Assembly: GCA_009760855.2 (NCBI GenBank)
Contig: WPIO01000002.1
Location: 12,934,001-12,998,000, forward strand
DNA from: Cristatella mucedo
Lineage: Eukaryota; Bryozoa; Phylactolaemata; Cristatellidae
Reading direction: 5' to 3'
Length of the DNA: 64,000 nucleotides
The number at the start of each line of letters is the position of its first letter. Position 1 is the first letter of the stretch. Positions 11,191 to 30,449 of this stretch are shown one piece after another. Made by a program: the position numbers and the translations under genes. Under the pieces are notes generated by a model. It was not told the origin of the DNA, did not search any database, and was given only the letters and a program-made list of their open reading frames with translations.

Positions 11191-11334
11191 GCAATACTTG
11201 AAAAGGGACCTACTAGGCACTATAAATTCTTGTATTACAGGTATTCAAACTACCTATCTTCTGCAAGGAATAGTAATAAGCAATTGTCCCAACATTGAGG
11301 AAGACAACAGTGCATTGACCAACGAAGCAAGCCC

Positions 11335-11480
11335 AACTGGTTTGGTCTAGCGGTTAAGGGGCTCGCCCCGACCAAGGTCTGACTGAGGTCGTGGGCTCGA
11401 GCCCCGAGGCATATGTCGTGAAGCGCCCGAATAGAGATTAAGTACTCTTGGGGCGCTATATAAATGAATTATAATTTTAA
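11335..11480 (+). mobile_element. tRNA-derived SINE (family 1)
   Basis: A clear copy with 'ggtctagcggttaaggggct' (box A) and 'gtcgtgggctcgagcccc' (box B), then 'cgcccgaatagagattaa' and 'ggggcgctatataaatgaat'. An AT-rich tail follows. Confidence 0.85.
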
Positions 11481-11684
11481 TTTTAATTTTAACTAGTGTT
11501 AGCTACAGTGGAGTCATTGAGCAGTTCCTTACTCGTTGATTACTTATTAGCAATGCCGTTTGTTTGGATTATCTGCAGCATTCCTCCGACGATAGATTTT
11601 GCCTGATTCGTATGAAGCCCGGACATGCCAGCTGCGCCATGCACCTATGCATGTGCAGCAAAGCTTTTCAGTGTCGCCGAGCTG

Positions 11685-11820
11685 GTTTGGTCCAGCGGTT
11701 AAGTTGCTCGCGCCTGACCAAGGTCTGGCTGAGGTCGTGGGCTCGAGCCCCGAGGCATATGTGAAGCGCCCGAATAGAGATTAAGTTCCCTTGGGGGGTT
11801 ATATAAATGAATTATATAAA
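11685..11820 (+). mobile_element. tRNA-derived SINE (family 1)
   Basis: A well-preserved copy starting 'gctggtttggtccagcggtt' and ending 'atataaatgaattatata'. It is very like the copies at 11335 and 40825. Confidence 0.88.
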
Positions 11821-12189
11821 AAAGAACTGTGTATTGTCAGACCCCCGGGGAGCACTCGCACCAGATGAAGCGACGCTCCAGGTTAACTCATATTGTCTCA
11901 ATTAAATCGTCGTCTCCCCTGAAATACCTGTCGTAGGGAAGACACAAGCGTGAAATGCCGCGTGCTCCATGTGAGCTGCAAAGAGTCAAACCACCAGCTG
12001 GACACATTGTTCCAAAGTGTGGGTGCACAGCTAACACTAACGTGCAGAGGAATAGCTGGCGTGCTGCATAACGACAATATAGAGCGAATAGATCCTTTAA
12101 TGCAAACATAACAGGATGTTGGTCGTATGCGTGAGAAGACTAGCTCATCGTTATCGCCATGCAAACCCGGGCCTATTATTCTATGGAAA

Positions 12190-12409
12190 CAGAGAAAGTG
12201 ATAGAGAGAAAGAGAGAGAGAGAGAGAGGAAGAGATAGAGAGAGAGTGGAAGAGGGAGAAAGGGAGAGAGAGAGAGAGAGAGAGAAGACAGAGAGACAGA
12301 GAGACAGAGAGACAGAGAGACAGAGAGACAGAGAGACAGAGAGACAGAGAGACAGAGAGACAGAGAGACAGAGAGACAGAGAGACAGAGAGACAGAGAGA
12401 CAGAGAGAC

Positions 12410-12440
<31 letters not shown>

Positions 12441-12705
12441 CAGAGAGACAGAGAGACAGAGAGAGAGACAGAGAGACAGAGACAGAGAGACAGAGAGACA
12501 GAGAGACAGAGAGACAGAGAGACAGAGAGACAGAGAGACAGAGAGACAGAAAGACAGAGAGACAGAAAGACAGAATAATAATATTGCACTTGATAGAGAG
12601 ACAGAGAGACAGAGAGACAGAGAGACAGAGAGACAGAGAGATAGAGAGATAGAGAGACAGAGAGACAGAGAGACAGAGAGACAGAGAGACAGAGAGACAG
12701 AGTGT
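12190..12705 (+). repeat. (GAGACA)n long microsatellite/minisatellite
   Basis: About 500 bp dominated by the hexamer 'gagaca', opening with GA dinucleotides, with a short break at 12575-12595 and ending in a (TG)n run. ORFs on both strands are artefacts. Confidence 0.96.
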
Positions 12706-12719
12706 GTGTGTGTGCGTGT

Positions 12720-14150
12720 GTTTACAATGACCTACTTACGAATGCAGGCATGGGTGGACTTTCTCTGCTTGATTTGCTCGATCCTTCCTCAGATTTTGAT
12801 ACTATCGATCCTTCAAGTCTTTCTTGAGCACTTCTCATATCGCCTGGGCATCACTGGCACTGCTCTGCAATGGTTCAGGTTCAATCTCAGTGGGAAACTC
12901 CAGACAACTTATGTGAATTTGAATAGTTGATCCGAGGTACCTCTGAAATATGGGGTACCTGAGAGCTCCGTACTAGGTCCGGTTCTTTTCATGGTTTATA
13001 CTCTCCTTTTGCCGATGTGATTGCCAAGCACAATCTAGGCTTTTACTTCTATGCGGATGACACTCTGTTGTACCTTTGCTTTGATCCCTCCCAGCATTCG
13101 AGCACCTCGAATTCTCTCAACTTCCTTGCTGCATGTATTGATGACATCCGCATATGAATGGCAGCAAATTTTCTTAAATTGAATGATGATAAAACTAACT
13201 TACTAGTAATAGGCGAACCAAGTGCGATTCAGAAATTGGTAAGGATAATGCTCAAAATCGGCTCTGCCAGCATATCTCCTGTTAAATCTGCACGAAATCA
13301 AGGTAGCATATTCCAAATTGACCTCTAGTTAGACGACCACATCAGCTCTACAATCAAGTCTGCCTAATTTCAGATCCACAACAGTGCTAAAATTCAAGCT
13401 TGTTTAGATAGGGATAGCACATGTAAGTTGGTCCATGTGTCGTGACATCCCGTCTTGGCTTCTGTAACTCACTGCTTGCTAGCCTACCGGCATGTGCAAT
13501 CATGCTTTACAGCTGGTGCAAAACTCTCAGCTAGGCTTGTCTGTCGTGAACCTCGCAGTTGCCAGAACACACTACATCTCGCCGACCTGCACTGGCTACC
13601 AGTCAAGCAACGGATCGACTTCAAGATTTTGTCGCTCTCTTTTAGGTCTCTTTATTATTTTTTGGCTCCAGCCTACCTATCAGATCTGCTGCCCCACTAG
13701 GCCAAGCATAGTACCACCCGCTTTTCGGAAACTAACTGTGTACGCACACCTCATACAAACCTCAAATCGTTTGGAGACCGGGCCTTTATTTTGTTTGCTC
13801 CCAAAGCCTGGAACTCCCTCCCGACTTGCGTCATAACATCCCCTGACTCGACCACATTTAAAAAGAAATTAGAAATTCACCTATTTATGGCAGCATTTAG
13901 TGGGTCCCTGTGATTCGTCCTTCATGTGCTTAGGCATGCTGACACTGTGCATGCTGCCACTAACCGCACGTGCATGCTGGCCCTGTGCATGTCACCCCTA
14001 ACGATGTTATTCATATTGTTTATCAAGCACGATACCACTCACCATTCGATCTTGTTTCCCTTTGCAGCAAATGTAAAGCGCCAAGATAGAGATTGAGTTC
14101 TCCGAGGGCGCTTTATCAAGTTTTTTTGTTGTCATTATTATTGTTATTAT
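12720..14150 (+). mobile_element. degenerate L2/CR1-type LINE, reverse transcriptase to 3' tail
   Basis: In order: the RT block [15 protein letters not shown] (12830-12900), a decayed GVPQGS block (near 12950), YADDT (about 13050), the FQ-LH block (13310-13390), the C-terminal domain (13455-13920), the 3' UTR, and 'gagggcgctttatcaag' with a T-rich tail at 14140. Many stops and frameshifts make it dead. The 5' end lies in the hexamer repeat. Confidence 0.85.

Positions 14151-14154
<4 letters not shown>

Positions 14155-14192
<38 letters not shown>
14155..14192 (+). repeat. (GA)n microsatellite
   Basis: About 36 bp of GA directly after the LINE tail. Confidence 0.9.
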
Positions 14193-14196
<4 letters not shown>

Positions 14197-14299
14197 GAGA
14201 TGAGAGAGCGAGCGGACGAGAGAACAAACATGTTGGTCTGATTCAACAGCCGGCCCCAGACGATGACGTTTCGCTTCCTCTACGAGACTTTTGTTGCCC

Positions 14300-14830
14300 C
14301 GTCCTTCTCAGCGATACCAGTGCGGCTCCACTGGGAAGGCGTATTGTTGCTGAGATAAGTCGGAGCTGCAGCCTGCTGAGGGGGACTCACGCATCCTCGG
14401 GAAGCGACGCGACCTCGGCGGCGACGCTGGTTCACTCGGTCGCTGGTCGTCGCAACGCGTGCTACGGGCAGACGGAGGTGAGCGAGTGCGATGTCCGGGC
14501 GCCTGCTGCACGGCTGCGGAGTCCGGCGGCGCCGGCCAGAGCGTTCCTGGCGTTACACCTTCGACGTCCAAGTCTTGGTCATCGTCAAACTTGTGTAGCC
14601 AGCTAATATTGAGCGACAGCACTCTCCTTTCGCTGGAGTGCCTGCAACGAGCGCCGGCCTGCACACTCGGGAAAGCCGCCAGCCCGCCGGCCGAACGGAG
14701 GGGCGAAAAACGAGCATTTCTAACTTCCGGCTGCCGAGCTAGCGAGGCCGCCAATGGAGGCCCCGTTGCCGGCACGGAGCGACGGCGCGCACCAGCCTCC
14801 GCCCGTGCGCTGTCTTGCTCACACGGAAGA
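14300..14830. other. CpG-rich segment, coding status unclear
   Basis: GC-rich sequence open in one frame on each strand (14308-14775 minus, 14459-14902 plus). Neither frame shows a known motif and no good splice sites were found. It may be a CpG island between genes 1 and 2. Confidence 0.3.
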
Positions 14831-14899
14831 AGTCGTTCGCCGTGTAAGCTGCATTATATTACTTCAGATATTATACTTGAAAGCTTCAGTGTAGCAGCC

Positions 14900-16010
14900 T
14901 AGGTTTTTCCAATGGACTAAGCTTTGACTTTAGGTTGGGCACGACGGGCTGTCGCTGGAAGTATGAAGAACGTAATACGGCTCATTTTCCGATCGCCTCT
15001 TTACCAGCCAAGAGCAGACGCCCATTCTTCCAAATGTGCTCAATTTCCTTAAAGCAACATAGTGGTTGCTACAAGTAGGCCTTTTACATGCGATTTCCTT
15101 ATTTTAGCTGTCCCTTGGAAAAGTTTATGTGGACTTATTATTTATTGACTGGCGACGCTCTTAGTACTGCTCATGAATTGTAATTAAACAAATTGGTCAT
15201 TGGAAATTAATTCTTGATTATGAGCACAAAAAAGAGTTATTCCTTTTCTTGAGAAAAAACACAAACAAATAAAAATATGTAGATCACTCGGCTATACCCT
15301 TTGTTTGGGTCGAGAAACGAGAAACCGTGCGATATTGGGCTCGAGTAACGCCGCTATACGCTGGGACACACTGGTTTCGGACTCGAACAACGAGAAATCA
15401 CATCGCCGAACGTCAAAATCTTTGGCGACTTGCAGCGGTTAACAACCAAAAATAGTGGCAGTTAAAAGCCTATTGAGCTGATTTTAAAAAGGGCACGTTA
15501 CAGACAAAAATCCAAATTCGGAATGGCTCAGGACAAAATTCAGCAGAACTCACGAAGCAAGAAATTGACTCCAAGCTTGAAGCTCTGGTGTGGTGCCGCA
15601 CTAAATGACTTTATTCGCTTGATCTCTGCCTGCAGACCTCACGCAATAAAAATTGTGGAGTCCGTGCAGCAAGTGCTGGCCTTCTGTGCCTTTCGCCAAT
15701 TCTGCATCGGGGTGCTGTAGACGTGCCACGCCTGGAATACGTTTTGCTGACGCCCGAGGGCCGAGATGCCGGGCACATATTTTGGAAGACCTGGAGGCTT
15801 GCCCCGCTCTTTCAGCTATCTGCCCGCAAAAGCCTCCTTCTCTCCATCCACTGACAGATGGGTGCCCCAAAAGATGCAACCTGAAAATTCGAGCCAAACA
15901 CGAGCCGCTGCGAAGGCTGACTTTGCTCTATTTACAAAAATGGGCGTTCCTTCTGCTGGAGAAGCTGCTCGTTGCACACTGAAGGCGCCGCGTCCGGAAG
16001 GGCACTTAAG
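14900..16010. other. no recognised feature
   Basis: Intergenic sequence. Overlapping ORFs at 15523-16125 on both strands lack recognisable motifs. Confidence 0.4.
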
Positions 16011-16013
16011 ACT

Positions 16014-17160
16014 CTCTATAATAATAATAATAATAATAATTTACTTGATAAAGCGCCCTCAGAGACCTCAATCTCTTTCTAGAAGCTTTACGTTGGCTGC
16101 AAAGGAAAAAATGATCGAATGGTGAGTGGTATCGTGCTTGATAAGCAACATGAATAGCATGGTTAGTGATGGCATGCACAGGGTCAGCATGCAAATGTGA
16201 TTAGTGGCAGCATGCAACAGTGTCAGCACGCGTAAGCACATTAAGGACGAATCACAGGGACTCACTAAATGCTGTCATAAATAGATGCGTTTTTAATTTC
16301 TTTTTAAAAGTGGTCAAGTCAAGAGATGTCGTGACGCAAGTTGGGACTCAGTTCCAGGCTTTGGGAGCATACAAACTAAACGCACGGTCTCCAAATGATT
16401 TGAGGTTTATACGAGGTATACCTAAACATTTAGTCTCCGAAAATTGAGTGGTACGATGCTTGGTCTTGTGAGGCAGTAGATCTGATAGGTAGGCTGGAGA
16501 AAAAGAATGAAGGGACCTAAAAGTGAGCGACGCAACCTTGAAGTCGATCCGTTGCTTGACTGGTAGCCAGTGCAGGTCGGTGAGAGGTGGTGTGTTGTGG
16601 CAACTGCGACGCTCACGACAGACAAGCCTAGCTGCAGAGTTTTACACCAGCTGTAAGGGCCTGATTGCACATGCCGGTAGACCAGCAAGCAGTGACTTAC
16701 AGAAACACGAGTTAAGAGTTAAGAGTTAAGTTAACGAGTTAAGACGGGATGTCACAAATGCAAGGATCAACTTAGATGTGGTATCCCTATTTATGAAAGC
16801 CCGAATTTTGGCATTGCTATGTAGCTAAAAGTAGGCAGGCTTGATTGTGGAGCTGATCTGGTCGTCTGACGTGAGGTCACTCTGGAACATAACACCTAGA
16901 TTTCGTGCAGATTCAACAGGAGATGTGCTAGCAGAGCCGATTTTGAGCGCTAGCCTTTCATGCTTCTGAATCACACTTGGTTTGCCCACGACTAGTATGT
17001 TAATTTTATCATCGCTTAATTTAAGAAAATTTGCTACCATCCTTATGCGGACGTAATCAATACAAGCAGCAAGGGAGTTGAGAGAACTCGAGGTGCTCGA
17101 AGGCTGGAAGGAACTCAACAACTTTTTTACAGAAGCTAGACTTGGCCTTTTGCTAGGATC
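16014..17160 (-). mobile_element. L2/CR1-type LINE, 5'-truncated, decayed
   Basis: From 17160 downwards: PSSTSSSLNSLAACIDY..., the MVANFLKLSDDKIN block, GSASTSPVESARNLGVMFQS (about 16870), a C-terminal domain with HLSPTCTGYQSSNGS in a shifted frame, the 3' UTR and an (ATT)n tail at 16020-16042. Several frameshifts are present. Confidence 0.88.
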
Positions 17161-17363
17161 GATTGGTACGACCTACAGTAGTCCGCGCACTCTTCTCAGC
17201 CGCGATATTGTGCGCTGAAAGAACTAGAGCCCCATCGCCTTCTGCGAACCACTCGAATACGTAAGCCTCGTGCACCGTCTTCCTCGCAGTGATATTTCTA
17301 CAGCCTTAAGCCTTTGGCCGTCAAGGGTGTGAGCCGTGCCTGAGGTGGACCCTTTGGACGTGC

Positions 17364-17669
17364 TTAACAATAATTACTCATTTGAGCGGGTACACAAAGT
17401 ATCGCCTCCTTCATAAGAATGGCAGTCTCCAACCGAATAGCCGTGAAGAACGCGCGTGCCGAAGATACCGACAGTCTCCTGCATCCATCCTGTGTGGCCG
17501 CATCTACATGTAAATGGTTGCCCCACCCCTCTTGAAAAAATACCGTGAAACGGAGCTCCACACCTCCGCCTGACGTAGCCTCTACAAGTGCCCTTCTTAA
17601 TCTAGTAGCGGCTTCTATCGCTGCAAGGTTGGCAGAAACCCGTTTAATTTGGTTCGGGAGAATTCGCAT
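17364..17669 (-). other. unassigned 101-codon ORF
   Basis: Opens with ATG and stays open for 101 codons. The stretch VDAATQDGCRRLSVSSARAF is protein-like, but I do not recognise it. It could be a remnant of another retroelement (an RNase H-like look is only a guess) or chance. No neighbouring exon was found. Confidence 0.25.
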
Positions 17670-18507
17670 TCTTTCATTTCTAGTGAGCTCAAAGCACTTC
17701 GCTACAGAGATATGGGTCTAGAAGAGTCCGGGAGACGGAGCACCCGTTCAGGCCGCCGGCTTGAGACCACGGGTCGGGGTGAGGAGGTCAGCGTGCCGGT
17801 TCGAAGCAACCGAGCCTGAGAAATTTGCAGATACAAGCAAAATGGCGACTAGATCCATCGATCCCATATGCTGCGCCAGCTGATAGACTTCTTAGCGTCT
17901 AATGTTTTGACCCTGGATATGCGGGTCCCCATCGTAGGCTGCTTCTGACTCGCGTCTTCAGCTCTTCTTTTTTGAAGAACACCTCGCTTGTGGCCAGAAA
18001 TTGTCGCCTCTACTTAAATGTTCAATCCAGGAAAAGCGGCACACGCTGTATGTCATTTAATTAATCCCCTAAAGTAAATCCTTTCCGAAGCTGTCAGCGA
18101 TTACACTCTTTTTGATGGTGCAAGGCAAGACCGCTGCAGCGTTTGCTACGGCATTGGTCGGCTTGTGCATTTAAAAACCTTTGTAACAACGCGTCGTATC
18201 AGATACACCAGAAATCCTCTGCCTGTTCGCACTTAGCACGGAGGCCTACTCGCTTGAGCGATCGAGCACACGTTATTGGTGATTGTCATGTACGCTCGTC
18301 GTGACGGTCACTGCGCACCGTCACAGCCGGCTCCGAGTCCCCGCAGCCGTCGCGTCGTCGGCCGCCGCACGCGCGAAGCCGCTCGGGTAGCTCGCGCGCG
18401 CGCAGCAGCAGCAGCAGAGAGAGCCTGGATACTCTGGCGCCGCCACAGCGAAGTGCTGATAAGACCGCATGTGCCGTTTCCCTTGCCGCCGCCGCCGCCG
18501 CCGCCGA

Positions 18508-18520
18508 GGCTATTAATTTG
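18508..18520 (+). promoter_or_regulatory. candidate core promoter box of gene 2
   Basis: 'gctattaatttgc' follows a short (GCC)n run. The CTATTAATT core is shared with the gene 1 upstream region, where a CGG tract also lies nearby. It is TATA-like by position and composition only. Confidence 0.4.
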
Positions 18521-18592
18521 CGTCTAGGGAGCGTTCTGCTGCGCAGCTGCTCTCGAAGGAGATACGGACGACAGCGGCGCATCGCATTCGCA

Positions 18593-26468
<7,876 letters not shown>

Positions 26469-26632
26469 GTGGAAGCTCTGGATCTGGATATGAAGCTGCC
26501 GCTGCGGTCCTTCTTCCGGAAGCTGACGAAAGCATGCGAGAGGCACTTTCTGAGCACTTTCGTCTGCTCTTGTGAATGAGTTCTGGCTAAAGTCGGTGTG
26601 GCTTTTAGAGGCAGGTGTACAGTAAGACTGCT

Positions 26633-26638
26633 AATAAA
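26633..26638 (+). terminator. polyadenylation signal of gene 2
   Basis: AATAAA lies 165 nt after the gene 2 stop, giving a 3' UTR of roughly 180 nt. Confidence 0.6.
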
Positions 26639-26839
26639 ACTGAGATCTGTTAATCGCCATGCAATTTTGCCAGATTTTAAACGCCTGTCAAAGTATCAGT
26701 ATATTCTACAAAGGCACCATTCGTAATTACAAGAAAAGAAAAGAGCTAGCAACGACCGCTTTCGGCAGAAATTAGCGTAGTAGCCGAAGAAAGCTCTAGC
26801 GCGTGCAGGAAACCCGCAGCATGCTAAAGAGGCGAGCTA

Positions 26840-26995
26840 ATTTAACAGCCTTATTTTTATAGCTGCAGAAAAGCCTTAATTTCTGTGCACAACCGCTTGA
26901 AGTGGGCAATATATAATCACCCGCTTCAGGATTCGAACCAACGACCTCGTTCACGAAGAGCGAGCACCTGACCTCTTGGGCTGTAGCGCCAAATG
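26840..26995 (-). mobile_element. tRNA-derived SINE (family 2), decayed
   Basis: Minus-strand box B-like 'cgttggttcgaatcctgaag', then 'gggtgattatatat', and an end at 'aataaggctgttaaatta'. Confidence 0.7.
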
Positions 26996-26999
26996 ATTT

Positions 27000-29900
27000 C
27001 TACGCCGGTAGGCATCTCTTCGTGTGGCAATGCTCAGCTGAAGAACAAGGCCGCCAGGCGCTTTTTCGACGCGGTGTCAAGAAATAAAGTGTAGGGAGAC
27101 TGGGTTCACATAATGAGATACGTCGCGCGCAAGCGTAAATACACCAGGGGCGGGGCAGGGGGCGAGGCAGCGCGTTCGCTCACGGACGTCGACTGCGTAC
27201 ATCGCAAGCGGAACAATCTCTCGTGCACGCACCAAAGCATCTCGTCGCTTCGTGACAGTTAGCTCGCCGCAGCCTCCTGCAGGAGAGTGTGGCTGACAGT
27301 TGAACATGAACTTGAGCGGGCACAGCGAGCGGCATCCGTTTCTGGCGACCAGCGCTTGAAGAGATGAGCAGCGCTCTACCGGATGCAGCAGGCTCGCGAG
27401 CCACGCGTGCGCTGAGCTTCAAGCACCGCCGCCGCGTTCCTTTCGCTGACCTGCGTGTTCTCAAAAGCCGCCTCCTTACCTACGGCATAGATTCAGGACG
27501 TAGTGCCGCTTATTTGGAGTGCTAAGATTACGCCGCAAACCAATTCTATGGCTCGCTCACAAAGCCGGACGTCGGGCAAACGCAGCGAACCAAGCAGTTA
27601 GTCAAAGTCGCGCGTCGAGTGCTGGAGCCCCAGCTGCGCAGCCCGAGTAGCATTGCGTTGCTTACCGTCAGCCAGTTCGACTGGTTTCTTCGTCTCGCGG
27701 CAGCGCTTTTTATAAGTCAATACATTTAACTTAGCTGAGTAATTATGCAAACTATCAAGACACCTTTAGTTTCCGGTCCAGTGTTCTGCCGATCGAGCTG
27801 CTGAGATATCGGGGCTTAGAACTTTCGTTTTAAACTACCCGCGCGCTCGTCGGCTGAATGCTACGCTTCGAAGTTCTTTGTGCGTGAAAAAACTAACGCT
27901 TAAAGAGTGCAGAACTCGGCAGCTCGGCTTGCCTGCCTAGAGCGTCGCTACTTTCACAATTAGCCGCTTCTCAGCGGCTTCCAATCAAGTAGTGAATCAA
28001 CTTCAAGGTCGTATCTCTTACTTTAAGTTAAGTCATTCCCTTACTCCGCCTCACTTATCAGCAAGCCTAGAACTCATTCCTGACTTTCGTCAGGTCATTT
28101 TATTACTTGACGACATTTTTAAATGAGAGACACCCATCTGTTTATTCCCAGTATTTTTTCCATCCATGTGATTGTCTTTTGTGCACTTACGCATGCCCAT
28201 TAACGCTTCGCGTGCTCTCACTAAACAATACCTCCTTTCCAGCATGTATGAAGTGCGTAGAAAGGGATTTGTGTCTCTGAGGGTACTATTCAAATTTCCT
28301 CATTATTGACAATATTGTTATTAATTGAAATACTAAATATGTCAGCCACTGAGGGAACGCTAGCGGTTACGCTTGGAGAGGTATCTTACTGCAAAGAGAC
28401 CTCCAGTTCCCCATCTCTTGTCAACATCGCCGCACTGCCGAAGCAGTTTGAGATGTTTGGACAACTTAAGGGGCCCACTGACAACGATCCTGGATTGACA
28501 ACTCCATTATCGTCCACGATTATTGCTCTAAGCATGTCGTCGTTGCGGTTTACTAGCCAAAGAAGTGGACTGAAAGCGAGACTCGTCTTGACTTTGTATG
28601 GCATTCGATGCGTAGCGTACGCTACTTTGATAAGTCTGCTGAGAGCTCCGACGCGATTCCTTGCCAACTCGTCCGTGCGACATGCGGAACCGCGAATTGA
28701 TGGCAAGGCTCACTCAAATGGACGCTCCGTCACAGCTGCAGCTCCAGCGCGTCGTCTGCGCCACGAATATTGTCATCGCTGAGCACCTGGAGCGACACAA
28801 TCGGCTGACCTTTTAAGTTAAGTGCCCCAACTACGTGTTGGCCTTTTTAATCTGGTGATTTCGTTCGTTATTTTTGTAATTGGCATGCCATCCTGCAAGC
28901 CGATCCTTTCAAATTCAAATCCAATCGACTGGTGCGGCTGCTAGCAAGCCAACCACAAAGTGGCTCCTCGAGTTGGGCGTAACAGACCGAGATGCCACCG
29001 CCATTGGCGGTGGCCTAGCAATGGCTCGGGTTGCCGGGGTGGACGTTGCTTGCTTGACGTCCAAATTGCCGGCAGAGACGCAGTGCGTCGTCTGTCGCTG
29101 ACATCTCCCCATGGCAAGCTACAGAGAATCTTCGCAAGGATTGCTGCTGGCTCTCGTGACGGCAGCCAGATGAAGACAGTTTCTGATTGGTTACCAAGAC
29201 GGAAAACTGATAGCAGCCCTGCCCAGAATAGCTATCTAATTGCTGATTATAGATCACGTAGGCATCATAGATGGTCGCATGCGCCGAGTCTTCCCCGAGA
29301 GATTGTTAAAGATCCAATCGTAAACCTAGTACATTTCAATCTTCACGTCATTTATTTAGCATGCAGCAAATATTACAGCTCGCGAACCGCAATGCCAAGT
29401 ACTCAGACAGCCAATGCTCAAAATGTGCTTAATTTCTCAGGCACACTGCTACTGTGCACAGAGGATGTGAAGAAGACTGAGAGAAAGAGATAGACTGAGA
29501 GACTGACCGATAGACAGACAGACATGGAGCGATGCAGAAGTTAATGCAGCCTGGCCAAAACGAATGCAATGATTGGTTGCTTGCCAAAATTTCAAGCTGA
29601 CCTACAACACATTGCAACCTAGATGCACGCGATTGCCTAACGCAATATGACAATGTGATTACGGCATTGACCCGACTTAATCTCTTTGTCAGGCGAAAGA
29701 AAACTTGTGCACGCACCCGAAGCTCAACTGCCTGGACGACTACAGTCACCAACTATGGCACAAGCATCTGGAGCCGTTGGATAGATAGGGTATTTGCTAG
29801 TTGCATTTTTTCACCTGCCTTAGGCACCTAGACACCCGTCAGCAGTATAGTATCGCCTCAAGACCACCGACTATTATTTCAAGGACGCAGCTCTTCAGTG

Positions 29901-30080
29901 AGTGAAAGGTACAGACGATCACTTTCAATCATGGACTCCCGTTTTTTACTGCTTCCGGCATTAGGTTGCCTGTTCCATAGCTTTTCCGTTCAAAATTAGT
30001 ATAGGAATAAGAAACGTCTGTGCTAGTCACCATTTGACATATATGCTGCATCTCTTTGATTGGCATGAAGCATGAATTAG
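27000..30080. other. intergenic, no secure gene
   Basis: A GC-rich patch at 27120-27480 and overlapping ORFs at 28306-28782 (both strands) and 28880-29493. Neither shows a known motif or clear splice sites. A LINE-like 3' terminus trace lies at 28255-28310. I cannot assign a gene. Confidence 0.35.
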
Positions 30081-30085
30081 AAGAT

Positions 30086-30180
30086 GTAATATATATATAT
30101 ATATATATGTATATATATGTAATATATATATATATATATGTGTAATATATATATATATAATTATATATATATATATAATT
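30086..30180. repeat. (TA)n microsatellite
   Basis: Alternating TA with TGTA and ATTA interruptions, immediately left of a SINE-2. Confidence 0.93.
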
Positions 30181-30182
30181 AT

Positions 30183-30357
30183 AAATCCTAGCTGATTAAA
30201 CAGCCTCTTTTTGTATAGCGACAGAAGAGTCTTTATGGCTATCACCACCGCTTGCAGTGGCGATAAAGAATCGCCCACCGCAGGAATCGAACCCACGACC
30301 TCGGGAGCGAGGTCGTGAATGCAACCGCCTTACCTAGTGTGCCATCACGTCACGGCT
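30183..30357 (-). mobile_element. tRNA-derived SINE (family 2)
   Basis: Well-preserved minus-strand copy: 'ggcacactaggtaaggcggt' (box A), 'gtcgtgggttcgattcctgc' (box B), 'gggcgattctttatcgccac', ending 'aggctgtttaatcagctagg'. It is flanked on both sides by (TA)n, suggesting insertion into a TA tract. Confidence 0.88.
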
Positions 30358-30360
30358 CAC

Positions 30361-30362
30361 CC

Positions 30363-30447
<85 letters not shown>
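30361..30447. repeat. (TA)n microsatellite
   Basis: About 85 bp of TA with two changes, to the right of the SINE-2. Confidence 0.95.
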
Positions 30448-30449
30448 CA

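Noticed and set aside
14308-14902. Two overlapping GC-rich ORFs as a gene between the paralogues
   Set aside because: No motif, no splice partner and no preference for either strand. Kept only as an unclear CpG-rich segment.
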